Shown here one piece after another: positions 24,209-32,511 of a stretch of 35,049 bases of DNA. The notes under the pieces are model-generated. The model saw only the letters and a list, made by a program, of their open reading frames with translations. It searched no databases and was not told the origin of the DNA. The translations under genes were made by a program, and so were the position numbers. Origin of the DNA: JBBQZP01 sp038207585 (GTDB taxonomy: Bacteria; Pseudomonadota; Alphaproteobacteria; Rhodobacterales; Rhodobacteraceae); contig JBBQZP010000035.1 in the NCBI GenBank assembly GCA_038207585.1, forward strand, positions 1 to 35,049, written 5' to 3'. Each line of letters opens with the position of its first letter. Position 1 is the first letter of the stretch.

Positions 24209-25996
24209 TTGATCGCTGTGCCAGATGAGTTTGAACCGCTTCTCGCGCTTGGGTTTATCGCAGGGCTTTTTGTCCTTTTCGTTCTGGAGCGGTATCCGCC
24301 CGAGGTTGCGGCAAGCGGAGTCGCGGCCCTGTTTCTGATCTTTGGTCTGGTCAAGCCCGATGCGGCACTTGCCGCGTTTTCAAACCCCGCACCTTTGACG
24401 ATTGCCGCGATGTTCGTCATTTCGGGCGCTCTGGTGCGGACCGGGATGCTGGATGCGCTGGCAGGTCTGTTGATGAAAGCGGCCGACACCTCGCCCAAAC
24501 TGGCGCTGGCAGGGTTTGTGCTTGGCACGATGGCGGTGTCAGCCATTGCCAACAATACGCCGGTCGTTCTTGTGCTGATCCCGGTGGTCATCCGGCTGTC
24601 GCAACAGTTTGGCATCGCCGAGACGCGCACTCTGATCCCGCTGTCTTACATTGCGATTCTGGGCGGCACGCTGACGCTGGTGGGCACATCAACCAATCTG
24701 CTGGTCGCAGGTGTTGCTGCGCGCGAGGGGGTGGAGCCGTTCTCGATTTTTGACGTCACGCCCGTGGGGCTGGTTGTGGCCAGCGTGGGCGTGGTAGCCC
24801 TGATGATCCTTGGCCCGTATCTGCTGCCCCGCCGGGGGTCGGACGGTTTAACGCGGGCGATTGACGATCCGATCTATCTGACCGAACTGCGCGTCGCCCC
24901 GACGTTTGACGGAATCGGCAAGGCCATCAAGGATATTGCCGTGCTGAACCGCGTCGGGCTGGAACTTGTTGCCTTGCGCGAACAGGGACAGTTACGGCGG
25001 GCCGACCTGCCCGAAACCATTCTGACGGACGGCATGACATTTGTTGCCCGCGCCGATATGGCAGAGCTGCTGACGCTGAAAGATACCGACGGCATCATCA
25101 TCGGCGTCTATCGCGGCAATGTTCGCACGCCTCCGGATGACGATCTGATCGTCGGTCAGGCCATGGTCAAACCCTCGCGGCGCAAGACCGAGGGCCGGAT
25201 CGCCTCGATCGGGCTTTTGCAGGGTGACGGCATGCGCATTCTGGCGGCTTACCGCCCCGGTCATCAATTCGGCCCCGATCTGCAGCGCGCCACGTTGCGC
25301 CCGGCAGATGTGTTGTTGCTTGAGGGCACGAAGGATGGCTTCGGAAAGCTGGAACGCTCGGCCGATCTGGTGCCGCTTGGGTTGCCGCAGGCGCGATCCT
25401 ACCGGCGCAGCCACGCGCCGCTGACCGCATTTGCGCTTTTGGCGGTGGTGGGGCTAGCAGCGCTGGGCGTGGCTGATATCGCCATCCTGTCGCTGATTGC
25501 CGTTGCGGGTCTGCTGGTCACACGCTGCCTTGACAGCGACGAAGCCTGGGAATTTCTGGACGGCGGTATTCTAGTGCTGATCTTTTCGATGCTGATCATC
25601 GGGACCGGCATGCAGAACACCGGCGCGGTGGCCCTGATTGCCGATCTGGTAGCCCCCAGTCTAAGGGATTTACCGCCCGTGTTCATGCTGGCTGCGATCT
25701 ATCTGCTGACGTCGATCCTGACCGAGATTGTCAGCAACAACGCCGTGGCCATTGTCGTGACACCACTTGCGATCAGCCTTGCTAACAGTATCGGGGTCGA
25801 CCCCAGACCAATGGTTGTGGCCGTGATGTTTGGCGCCAGCGCCAGTTTCGCAACCCCGATCGGGTATCAGACCAATACCTTGGTCTATGGCGCCGGGAAC
25901 TATCAGTTCCGGGATTTCCTGCTGATCGGAATTCCGATGAACATCATTGTGGGTATTGCCAGCGTGCTGATCATCCCGGTGATCTTTCCGTTTTAA
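24209..25996 (+). CDS. SLC13-family permease with internal TrkA-C (RCK) domains
   Basis: A 595-residue inner-membrane transporter of the divalent anion/Na+ symporter (SLC13, ArsB/NhaD-like) superfamily. About six membrane helices occupy residues 8-200, a soluble insert with two RCK_C/TrkA-C-like domains covers about 215-395, and further helices run from 405 to the end. The paired motifs SAIANNTPVVLVLIP (about 111-125) and TEIVSNNAVAIVVTPLA (about 507-523), plus GTSTNLLVAGV and ATPIGYQTNTLVYG, are the SNxA/hairpin transport motifs. Members of this type carry sulfate, dicarboxylates or other anions; the substrate is undetermined. The start is TTG 24209, with AAAGGA 8 bases upstream; no ATG fits as well. 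Confidence 0.88.
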   Translation: MIAVPDEFEPLLALGFIAGLFVLFVLERYPPEVAASGVAALFLIFGLVKPDAALAAFSNPAPLTIAAMFVISGALVRTGMLDALAGLLMKAADTSPKLALAGFVLGTMAVSAIANNTPVVLVLIPVVIRLSQQFGIAETRTLIPLSYIAILGGTLTLVGTSTNLLVAGVAAREGVEPFSIFDVTPVGLVVASVGVVALMILGPYLLPRRGSDGLTRAIDDPIYLTELRVAPTFDGIGKAIKDIAVLNRVGLELVALREQGQLRRADLPETILTDGMTFVARADMAELLTLKDTDGIIIGVYRGNVRTPPDDDLIVGQAMVKPSRRKTEGRIASIGLLQGDGMRILAAYRPGHQFGPDLQRATLRPADVLLLEGTKDGFGKLERSADLVPLGLPQARSYRRSHAPLTAFALLAVVGLAALGVADIAILSLIAVAGLLVTRCLDSDEAWEFLDGGILVLIFSMLIIGTGMQNTGAVALIADLVAPSLRDLPPVFMLAAIYLLTSILTEIVSNNAVAIVVTPLAISLANSIGVDPRPMVVAVMFGASASFATPIGYQTNTLVYGAGNYQFRDFLLIGIPMNIIVGIASVLIIPVIFPF

Positions 25997-26014
25997 GCGG
26001 GGGCTGGATTACCA

Positions 26015-26036
26015 TGTGGCCTACAACCGGGCCACA
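26015..26036 (+). terminator. Stem-loop after the permease gene
   Basis: A 7-bp perfect stem TGTGGCC / GGCCACA with an 8-base loop begins 18 bases after the permease stop. No T-tract follows. Confidence 0.35.
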
Positions 26037-26047
26037 AATGTGGGCTG

Positions 26048-26070
26048 TGCAAACACAAGCAAAGTTTGCA
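26048..26070 (+). promoter_or_regulatory. Inverted repeat TGCAAAC-N9-GTTTGCA, candidate operator
   Basis: A perfect 7-bp inverted repeat with a 9-base spacer lies 66 bases upstream of the Rieske-glutamate synthase gene. Its symmetry fits a dimeric regulator; the regulator is unknown. Confidence 0.4.
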
Positions 26071-26136
26071 ACACTGAGGGTCAAGCATCGGGACGGCCCT
26101 TGTGGGGCTGCGTTCGGCAAATAGAAAGGACTTAGG

Positions 26137-27747
26137 ATGACAACGCAGAAGGTTGCAGACCTAAGCATCCTGGCCGACCGCGCGCCCGCCTATGCGATGG
26201 TTGCCGATGTCGATCTGGTCGTAGTGCGCATGGATGATGCGGTGTCGGTATTCTACGGCCGCTGCCTGCACCGTGGCGCGCTGATGGCGGATGGGTTCGT
26301 GCGCGGCAACAACCTTATCTGCGGCGTGCATGATTGGGATTATCGGCTGGATACCGGCGTGTCGGAATATTCCAATTCCGAAAAGTTGCCGAAATTCGAA
26401 GCCTGGGTCGAAGGCGATGCGGTCCTTGTGAATGTCGATGAAATTGCCGGTTGGGCCAAGGACAATCCGCAGCCATTCAATCGAAAGAGCTATCTTGGGC
26501 TATACGCCGACACCTCGCATGGAACGCCTGAAGAACCGGCGAATGGTTTGATCCAGACCTACGCACGCTCGGGTCTGAAGCGCACGGGTGGTCACGGGCC
26601 TGTCGATGCGATGGGTGTGCCGGGCCACCTCTTGCCGAAATGGGATGACATCCAGATCCTGACGGCGCAGCTTTACAAGGTGCCGCTTCTGGATGATGCG
26701 CCCGTTGGCACCGATGTCGTCATCGGCCCGCGCGCGCAAAAGCCGCTACGCCTTGCGATCCCGCTTCTGGTGTCGGACATGTCGTTCGGGGCGCTTTCGG
26801 GCCCGGCCAAGATCGCGCTGGCGCGGGGGGCAGAGCTGTCGGGCACCGGCATCTGTTCTGGCGAGGGCGGCATGTTGGACGATGAACAGGCCGCCAACAC
26901 CCGCTATTTCTATGAGCTTGCCTCGGCCCGGTTCGGGTTTGACTGGGACAAGGTGGCCCGTATGCAGGCGTTTCACTTCAAGGGCGGGCAGGGCGCCAAG
27001 ACCGGCACCGGCGGCCATCTGCCCGGAGCCAAGGTCAGCGCTGAAATCGCCAAGGTGCGGGGCTTGAAAGAAGGCGAGGACGCTATTTCGCCCTCGCGGT
27101 TTCCCGACTGGACGCGCACCGATCAGGTCCGCGCCTTTGCGGATGAGGTGCGGGATCGGACGGGCGGGATTCCGGTGGGCTACAAACTGTCGGCCCAGCA
27201 TATCGAAAAGGATATTGACGCCGCGTTGGAGGTGGGGGTCGATTACATCATCCTTGATGGTCGGGGTGGCGGCACGGGGGCGGCGCCGACGCTGTTCCGT
27301 GACCATATCTCGGTGCCGACAATTCCAGCACTTGCCCGCGCGCGGCGGCATCTGGATGCATCGGGTGCGTCTGACGTGACGCTGGTCATCACCGGGGGCC
27401 TGCGCACCGCACCCGATTTCATCAAGGCGTTGGCGATGGGGGCCGATGCCGTGGCGGTGGCCAATTCGGCAATGCAGGCTATCGGCTGCATTGCCATGCG
27501 CGCCTGCCACACCAACAATTGCCCGGTCGGCATCGCGACGCAAAAGCCGCATCTGGTCAGCCGTCTGGTGATCGAGAAATCGGCCGAACGGCTGGCGAAG
27601 TTCTTTGATGCCAGCGTGCATCTGATGCAGGTCATGGCGCGGGCCTGCGGGCATGATCATCTGTCGCAATTCTCGTCCGATGATCTGACGACATGGAAGC
27701 GCGAGATGGCAGACCTGGCCGGAGTTCCCTTTGGGGGGGTGCGTTAG
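26137..27747 (+). CDS. Rieske [2Fe-2S]-glutamate synthase domain fusion protein
   Basis: A 536-residue protein with an N-terminal Rieske domain (about 1-105; CLH at 43-45 and CGVH at 62-65 provide the Cys2His2 ligands) joined to a glutamate-synthase-type FMN barrel (about 165-530). The FMN-site segments LLVSDMSFGALSG (210-222), GEGGMLDDEQ (242-251), KGGQGAKTGTGGHLPG (282-297) and GRGGGTGAAP (375-384), plus Cys451, Cys457 and Cys462 (CHTNNCPVG), match the FMN and 3Fe-4S sites of GltB-like proteins. It lacks the glutaminase domain, so it is not a complete glutamate synthase. The Rieske domain could feed or take electrons. ATG 26137 has AAAGGA upstream. It converges with the urea transporter operon, its stop lying 5 bases from that of urtE. 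A link to nitrogen use is an inference from position. Confidence 0.9.
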   Translation: MTTQKVADLSILADRAPAYAMVADVDLVVVRMDDAVSVFYGRCLHRGALMADGFVRGNNLICGVHDWDYRLDTGVSEYSNSEKLPKFEAWVEGDAVLVNVDEIAGWAKDNPQPFNRKSYLGLYADTSHGTPEEPANGLIQTYARSGLKRTGGHGPVDAMGVPGHLLPKWDDIQILTAQLYKVPLLDDAPVGTDVVIGPRAQKPLRLAIPLLVSDMSFGALSGPAKIALARGAELSGTGICSGEGGMLDDEQAANTRYFYELASARFGFDWDKVARMQAFHFKGGQGAKTGTGGHLPGAKVSAEIAKVRGLKEGEDAISPSRFPDWTRTDQVRAFADEVRDRTGGIPVGYKLSAQHIEKDIDAALEVGVDYIILDGRGGGTGAAPTLFRDHISVPTIPALARARRHLDASGASDVTLVITGGLRTAPDFIKALAMGADAVAVANSAMQAIGCIAMRACHTNNCPVGIATQKPHLVSRLVIEKSAERLAKFFDASVHLMQVMARACGHDHLSQFSSDDLTTWKREMADLAGVPFGGVR

Positions 27748-27752
27748 CACGC

Positions 27753-28496
27753 TCAGATCGAGAATCCGGCCCGTACGGCATCGACCGACAGCGTCGATTT
27801 CACCCCCTGCAAGGTGATGCGCCCCCGGTCCATGACGCAGACATGATCGGCCAGATCCCAGGCGAAATCGAAATACTGCTCCACCAGAACAATCGCCATA
27901 TCGCCGCGCGCCTTGAGGTGCGAGATCACGTGCCCGATCTGCTGGATGATGTTGGGCTGAATACCCTCGGTCGGTTCGTCCAGAAGCAGGACCTTGGGGC
28001 GCATGATCATGGCGCGGGCAATGGCAAGCTGTTGTTGCTGGCCGCCCGACAGATCGCCACCCCGCCGCCGCGCCATGTCTTTCAGAACCGGGAACAGCGT
28101 GAAAATCTCTTCCGGCACGCGGCGATCAGGGCGGGGCAGAACGGCAAAGGCGGTTTCAAGATTTTCCTGCACGGTCAGCAGCGGAAAGATCATCCGCCCC
28201 TGCGGCACCACCGAAAGCCCCCGCGCGGCCATATCCTGCGGACGCAGTCGGGGCAGGTCTTCCCCCGCCAGCCGGACCGAGCCCCCCGACCGCGGATGCG
28301 TGCCCGCCAGTGCCTTGAGGAAACTTGTCTTGCCCACGCCATTGGTGCCCATGATGCAGGTCACCTCACCCGCGCGGGCCGTAAAATCCACCCCGTGCAG
28401 GATCTGCGAGCCGCCGTAGTGCAGTGTCAGCCCCGTTGTCTGCAGCATCGGCGCATCTTGCATTGGTGCAATTGGTATTGGCGAAATTGGCATCAT
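27753..28496 (-). CDS. urtE: Urea ABC transporter ATP-binding protein UrtE
   Basis: The second ATPase of the urea importer, 247 residues, with Walker A GTNGVGKT (about 50-57), signature LSGGQQQQLAIARAM (about 149-163) and Walker B VLLLDEP. EGIQPNIIQQIG is typical of UrtE/LivF-type subunits. The first ATG (28496) overlaps the urtD stop in an ATGA arrangement. The first 16 residues (MMPISPIPIAPMQDAP) look like an extension, encoded by several ATTGG repeats; the canonical start would be Met17 (MLQTTGLTLHYGG). Confidence 0.93.
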   Translation of the reverse strand: MMPISPIPIAPMQDAPMLQTTGLTLHYGGSQILHGVDFTARAGEVTCIMGTNGVGKTSFLKALAGTHPRSGGSVRLAGEDLPRLRPQDMAARGLSVVPQGRMIFPLLTVQENLETAFAVLPRPDRRVPEEIFTLFPVLKDMARRRGGDLSGGQQQQLAIARAMIMRPKVLLLDEPTEGIQPNIIQQIGHVISHLKARGDMAIVLVEQYFDFAWDLADHVCVMDRGRITLQGVKSTLSVDAVRAGFSI

Positions 28497-29236
28497 CCGC
28501 GCCCCAGATAAACGTCGATCACCATAGGGTCCTTGGTCACATGATCCAGACTGCCCTCGGCCAGCACGCGGCCTTCGTGCAGGACCGTCACCCGGCAGTT
28601 CAGACGGCGCACGAAATCCATGTCATGTTCCACCACTACAACGGCGCGAGTCTTTGCCATATCGACCAGCATCGCGGTCGTGCGTTCGCGTTCGGCCAGT
28701 GTCATTCCGGCGGCGGGTTCATCGACCAGCAGCAAGCGCGGTTCCTGCGCCAGCAGCATTGCAATCTCCAGCCATTGCTTCTGGCCGTGGCTTAGCTCGC
28801 CCGCCTTGCGGGGCAGATGGTCGGTCAGACCAACCTCGGCGGCCAAAGCGGCAACCCGGTCGCGCGCCTTGGACGACAGCGCAAACCGCAACGCAGCAAT
28901 CGGGCCGCGCCGCGATCTGGCGGCCAGCACAAGGTTTTCGGCCACGGTCTGATCCTCGAACACGGTGGGGCGCTGAAACTTGCGGCCGATCCCCGCGCGG
29001 GCGATCTGCGCCTCCGACATTTTCAGCAATGACACCGACCGCTCACCCCATGTGACACTGCCACTGTCAGGCCGGGTCTTGCCTGTCACGATATCCATGA
29101 AGGTGGTTTTTCCGGCCCCGTTCGGCCCGATCACCGCGCGCAGTTCGGTGGCCCCGATGGAAAACGACAGGTTGTTGATCGCGCGAAACCCGTCGAACGA
29201 CACCGACACGCCCGATACCTCCAGAAGGGCGGTCAT
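28493..29236 (-). CDS. urtD: Urea ABC transporter ATP-binding protein UrtD
   Basis: A 247-residue ABC ATPase energising urea import, with Walker A GPNGAGKT (about 37-44), signature LSHGQKQWLEIAMLL (about 148-162), Walker B LLLVDEPAAGMT and switch His in VVEHDMDFV. GRKFQRPTVFEDQTVAENL is typical of UrtD/LivG-type subunits. ATG 29236 overlaps the urtC stop by 4 bases (ATGA). Confidence 0.94.
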   Translation of the reverse strand: MTALLEVSGVSVSFDGFRAINNLSFSIGATELRAVIGPNGAGKTTFMDIVTGKTRPDSGSVTWGERSVSLLKMSEAQIARAGIGRKFQRPTVFEDQTVAENLVLAARSRRGPIAALRFALSSKARDRVAALAAEVGLTDHLPRKAGELSHGQKQWLEIAMLLAQEPRLLLVDEPAAGMTLAERERTTAMLVDMAKTRAVVVVEHDMDFVRRLNCRVTVLHEGRVLAEGSLDHVTKDPMVIDVYLGRG

Positions 29237-30489
29237 TTCAACGCCTCCTGTTCCTGCAAAGATCCGTCATCAGGGCCAAGCGGCGCGCCCTTGCGGTCGG
29301 GTGCAAGGCGGCCCTGCCACCGATCAAACAGCCCGCCGATGCCCTTGGGCGCAAACAGCGTGACGGCCACAAATGCAAGGCCCAGCAGCACCAGCCACCA
29401 ATCCACCCAGGTGATGACATAGACCCCCAGATCGACCGAAGGCACGCGCCCGCCGGTAAACCAGCTGGACAAAAGCGACACCAGCGCCGCGCCGATCACC
29501 GCGCCGTAAAGCCGCCCCCGACCCCCGATGGCCACCCAGACCGCCAGATAGATCGACGCAATCGGGGCCAGTTCCGCCGGGTTGATGATGCCCGCCTGCG
29601 GATAGTAAAGCGCCCCCGCCAGCCCGCACAGAACAGCGGTGCCTGCAAAGACAAAGAGCTTATACCCCTCAACCGGATAGCCCAGAAACCGCACCCGCGC
29701 TTCGTCATCACGAATGGCGCGCAAAACCGACCCGAACTTGCCCGATGTGGCCCAGGACAGCAGAAGATAGGCCAGCCCCAGCGCCGCAGCTGACGCCCAG
29801 AAGAACCACAGCGATACGCGATCCTGCCCGGTGCCGCCCAGCCCCGGCAGGTTCTGCAGCCCCGACAGCCCGTTGTTGCCGCGCAATCCGGTGTCGTTCT
29901 GGAACAGGTAAAGCGACAGGGCCAGCGTCATCGCCTGCGTCAGGATCGACAGGTAAACCCCCGCCACGCGTGAACGGAACGCAAGCCAGCCGAACACCAG
30001 CGCAAGCAGCCCCGGCACCAGCACCACCAGTGCCAGTTGTGCGGGCAGCGAATGGGCAAAGGTCCAGATCGCGGGCATGTCGGATGATCCGACCACCCCG
30101 AATATCTGCGTCGCCACCCCTTGCGCCACCTCGGCAGCGGTCGGCGGAATCGGGTCGGACGCCAGCGCGCGCAGCACGATTTCTTCGGTGCGGGCATACA
30201 TCAGCCACTGCCCGATCATATAGCCACCCAACCCGAAAAACGCCATGTGGCCCAACGAAAGGATGCCGGTATAACCCCAGACCACATCCATCGCCAAAGC
30301 TGCCAGACACAGGCACAACGTCTTGCCCAAGGTCTTGATAAAGCTGGTCGAGACCACATCCATCCCGAATACGGGCGACAGTAGCGTGACGATCAGGCAA
30401 AACGCGGCAAGCAGGCCCAGAAACCAGCCGACCGACGGATTGCGCGCCAGAAAGCTGCGGGATGCAAAGGCATTCAGGGGTGCGTTCAC
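29233..30489 (-). CDS. urtC: Urea ABC transporter permease UrtC
   Basis: A LivM-type permease of 418 residues with about ten membrane helices and the conserved stretches GYTGILSLGHMAFFGLGGY (near 70-90) and LRAIRDDEARVRFLGYP. The GTG at 30489 is chosen: AGGGGA lies about 9 bases upstream and it starts 4 bases after the urtB stop. A longer GTG start at 30534 would overlap urtB by 41 bases. The C-terminus ends in a soluble tail rich in charged residues. Confidence 0.92.
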   Translation of the reverse strand: MNAPLNAFASRSFLARNPSVGWFLGLLAAFCLIVTLLSPVFGMDVVSTSFIKTLGKTLCLCLAALAMDVVWGYTGILSLGHMAFFGLGGYMIGQWLMYARTEEIVLRALASDPIPPTAAEVAQGVATQIFGVVGSSDMPAIWTFAHSLPAQLALVVLVPGLLALVFGWLAFRSRVAGVYLSILTQAMTLALSLYLFQNDTGLRGNNGLSGLQNLPGLGGTGQDRVSLWFFWASAAALGLAYLLLSWATSGKFGSVLRAIRDDEARVRFLGYPVEGYKLFVFAGTAVLCGLAGALYYPQAGIINPAELAPIASIYLAVWVAIGGRGRLYGAVIGAALVSLLSSWFTGGRVPSVDLGVYVITWVDWWLVLLGLAFVAVTLFAPKGIGGLFDRWQGRLAPDRKGAPLGPDDGSLQEQEALK

Positions 30490-30493
30490 GGCA

Positions 30494-32452
30494 TCAATCC
30501 CCTGCCGCACGGCCGCGCAGGGCAATAATGCCACGCGGACGGACCTGAATGAACAGGATGATGAACAGGATCATGTAGGTCTGCGCCGCCAGCGTGTTGG
30601 ACGGGTTCAGAAACTCGATCGCCTTTTGCAGCGATCCGATCATCGTGGCCCCTGCCAGCGTGCCCCAGATATTGCCGACCCCGCCGACCACAACCGTCAT
30701 GAAGGATTGCACGATATACTCGGTGCCAAGTTCTGACGTGACCTTGGCGAACAGGCCGATGGCCACGCCCGCGATGCCCGCAATCCCCGATCCGATGCCG
30801 AAGGTCAGCATGTTGATGCGATCAGGGTTGATGCCCATGCTGGCGGCCATGGCGGGGTTCTGCGTCACCGCCCGCACTTCAAGCCCTAGCCGGGTGCGGC
30901 GCATCAGCCAGACAAAGAACGCAAGAAACGCCATCGCCAGAAGGAAAATCGCAATGCGGATATAGCTGATGGACACCACATCGTTGAACGACAAGGCCCC
31001 GTCCAACCACCCCGGCGCGGTCAGCGGGCGCGCCTGCGTGCCAAACACGTTCTTCAATATCTGTTGGATCGCGATTGATATGCCGAATGTCGCAAGCAGC
31101 GTTTCCAGCGGGCGCTTGTACAGATGGCGGATCACCAGCCGCTCCATCGCGACGCCCGCGCCAAAGGTCACGGCAAAGGCCAGTGGCAGCGCGATCAGGA
31201 TCGACAGGGTCAGATCAGGCACGAAAAGCTGCACCACATAGCCGGTATACGCGCCCAGCGTGATGAACTCGCCATGCGCCATGTTGATCACCCCCATCAC
31301 GCCGAATGTGATCGCCAGCCCGATAGCCGCCAGAAAGTAGATCGAGGCAAGCGACAGCGCATCAAGGCCAAGATCGGCGGCCTGCATCGCGCCCAGTGTA
31401 AACGAAATGCGGCCCAGCGCGGCACTTGCGGCTGTGGTGATGGCGGGATCAGCCTCGGCATAGATGTCGAAAAACGAATTGGCCTGCAGGGCGGCGGCAA
31501 CTTCGTCATCGGTGGCGGCGGTGGGCACGGTGCCTGCCTCTTCCAGGCCGGTATAGGCACGGTCACGCGCGGCTTGCTGCGACAGATCGGCAAGTGCCAC
31601 ACCCGCGACGCGGCCATCGACAATGTTGGCGGCAAGGGCAGCTTTCTGCGCCTGCCTGTCCAGCCGTTCTGGGGCGATACCGGCAGCGGTCAGCAGGGCG
31701 TATGCCTCATCCTCGGTCAGATCGCGGCCCACGCGCAGGGTTTTTGCAATGTTGGCCCCGGCGGGCGGGGCGGTCGCGGCGATGCGGCTGGTGGCGACAA
31801 GCGGGGTCAGTGCTGCGCGCAGGTCAAGCCCGGTGTCGGCGCCAAAGCTTTCCATCGCCGCAATCCGCGCGGCGGGGTCGGTGTCGAACCGCAGCGCCAT
31901 CAGCCGTTCCAGACGCGACTTGCGGGCGGCAAGCACCGGATCGGTTTCGCCTGTGATGGACGCGCGCAACGGGGCCAGACTTTCCGGCGTGGGGTCGGTC
32001 GCAATACTGTCAAGTGCGGCAGCGCGCGCGATGGGGTCGGGGTCTGACAGCGTAAACTGCACCAGCGCCGTTGCGATCAGCCCGCGCACACCTGCGTTTG
32101 GCCTGATTTCGGCAATTTCCGCTTTCGCAGCGGTTCCTGCGGCCGCACCGTCCAGCGCGGTCAGCGCATAGCCCGCCGGGTCCGGGGCCAGCAGGAAGAA
32201 CACGCCGTCCGATTTACGCTGCCCCACGGCCTTGTCGGCCCAGGCCCTCAGAAACGCGGGCGCGGCCGCATCGCCGCTGGCGGCAATCGCGTCGATCACA
32301 GGGCCGATGGTCTGGCGCGAGGGTTTGGCGATGGCGTCGGCGTTGGCGTCCACGATCTGCGCCACGGTCTGCGGCGGAGGCGCGGTTGATTGCGCAAGCG
32401 CTGGAAGGGTCAGCCACACACAGGCGACAAGCGCAAGGATCAGCGCCTTCAT
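30494..32452 (-). CDS. urtB: Urea ABC transporter permease UrtB
   Basis: A LivH-type permease of 652 residues. A signal peptide (1-20, ALA-QS) is followed by a long periplasmic helical domain (about 25-345), a usual trait of UrtB, then the membrane part with IGLAITFGVMGVINMAHGEFITLGAYTGY and GLGLEVRAVTQNPAMAASMGI-like sequence. ATG 32452 has GGAGAGC upstream; the frame continues to 32962, but that part overlaps urtA antisense-like frames and has no family character. Confidence 0.94.
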   Translation of the reverse strand: MKALILALVACVWLTLPALAQSTAPPPQTVAQIVDANADAIAKPSRQTIGPVIDAIAASGDAAAPAFLRAWADKAVGQRKSDGVFFLLAPDPAGYALTALDGAAAGTAAKAEIAEIRPNAGVRGLIATALVQFTLSDPDPIARAAALDSIATDPTPESLAPLRASITGETDPVLAARKSRLERLMALRFDTDPAARIAAMESFGADTGLDLRAALTPLVATSRIAATAPPAGANIAKTLRVGRDLTEDEAYALLTAAGIAPERLDRQAQKAALAANIVDGRVAGVALADLSQQAARDRAYTGLEEAGTVPTAATDDEVAAALQANSFFDIYAEADPAITTAASAALGRISFTLGAMQAADLGLDALSLASIYFLAAIGLAITFGVMGVINMAHGEFITLGAYTGYVVQLFVPDLTLSILIALPLAFAVTFGAGVAMERLVIRHLYKRPLETLLATFGISIAIQQILKNVFGTQARPLTAPGWLDGALSFNDVVSISYIRIAIFLLAMAFLAFFVWLMRRTRLGLEVRAVTQNPAMAASMGINPDRINMLTFGIGSGIAGIAGVAIGLFAKVTSELGTEYIVQSFMTVVVGGVGNIWGTLAGATMIGSLQKAIEFLNPSNTLAAQTYMILFIILFIQVRPRGIIALRGRAAGD

Positions 32453-32472
32453 ATAGCTCTCCGACAGGTATG

Positions 32473-32507
32473 GGCGGGGTGAGGGGAGCCGCCTGAACGG
32501 CCCCGCC
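32473..32507 (-). other. Intercistronic stem-loop between urtA and urtB
   Basis: GGCGGGG (32473-32479) pairs with CCCCGCC (32501-32507) across a 21-base loop in the 59-base gap. Such hairpins often protect the abundant binding-protein message and lower downstream expression. Confidence 0.4.
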
Positions 32508-32511
32508 TGCA

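Noticed and set aside
26746..27750. 334-residue minus-strand open frame
   Set aside because: It is antisense to the Rieske-glutamate synthase gene and would run into urtE; it shows no domain.
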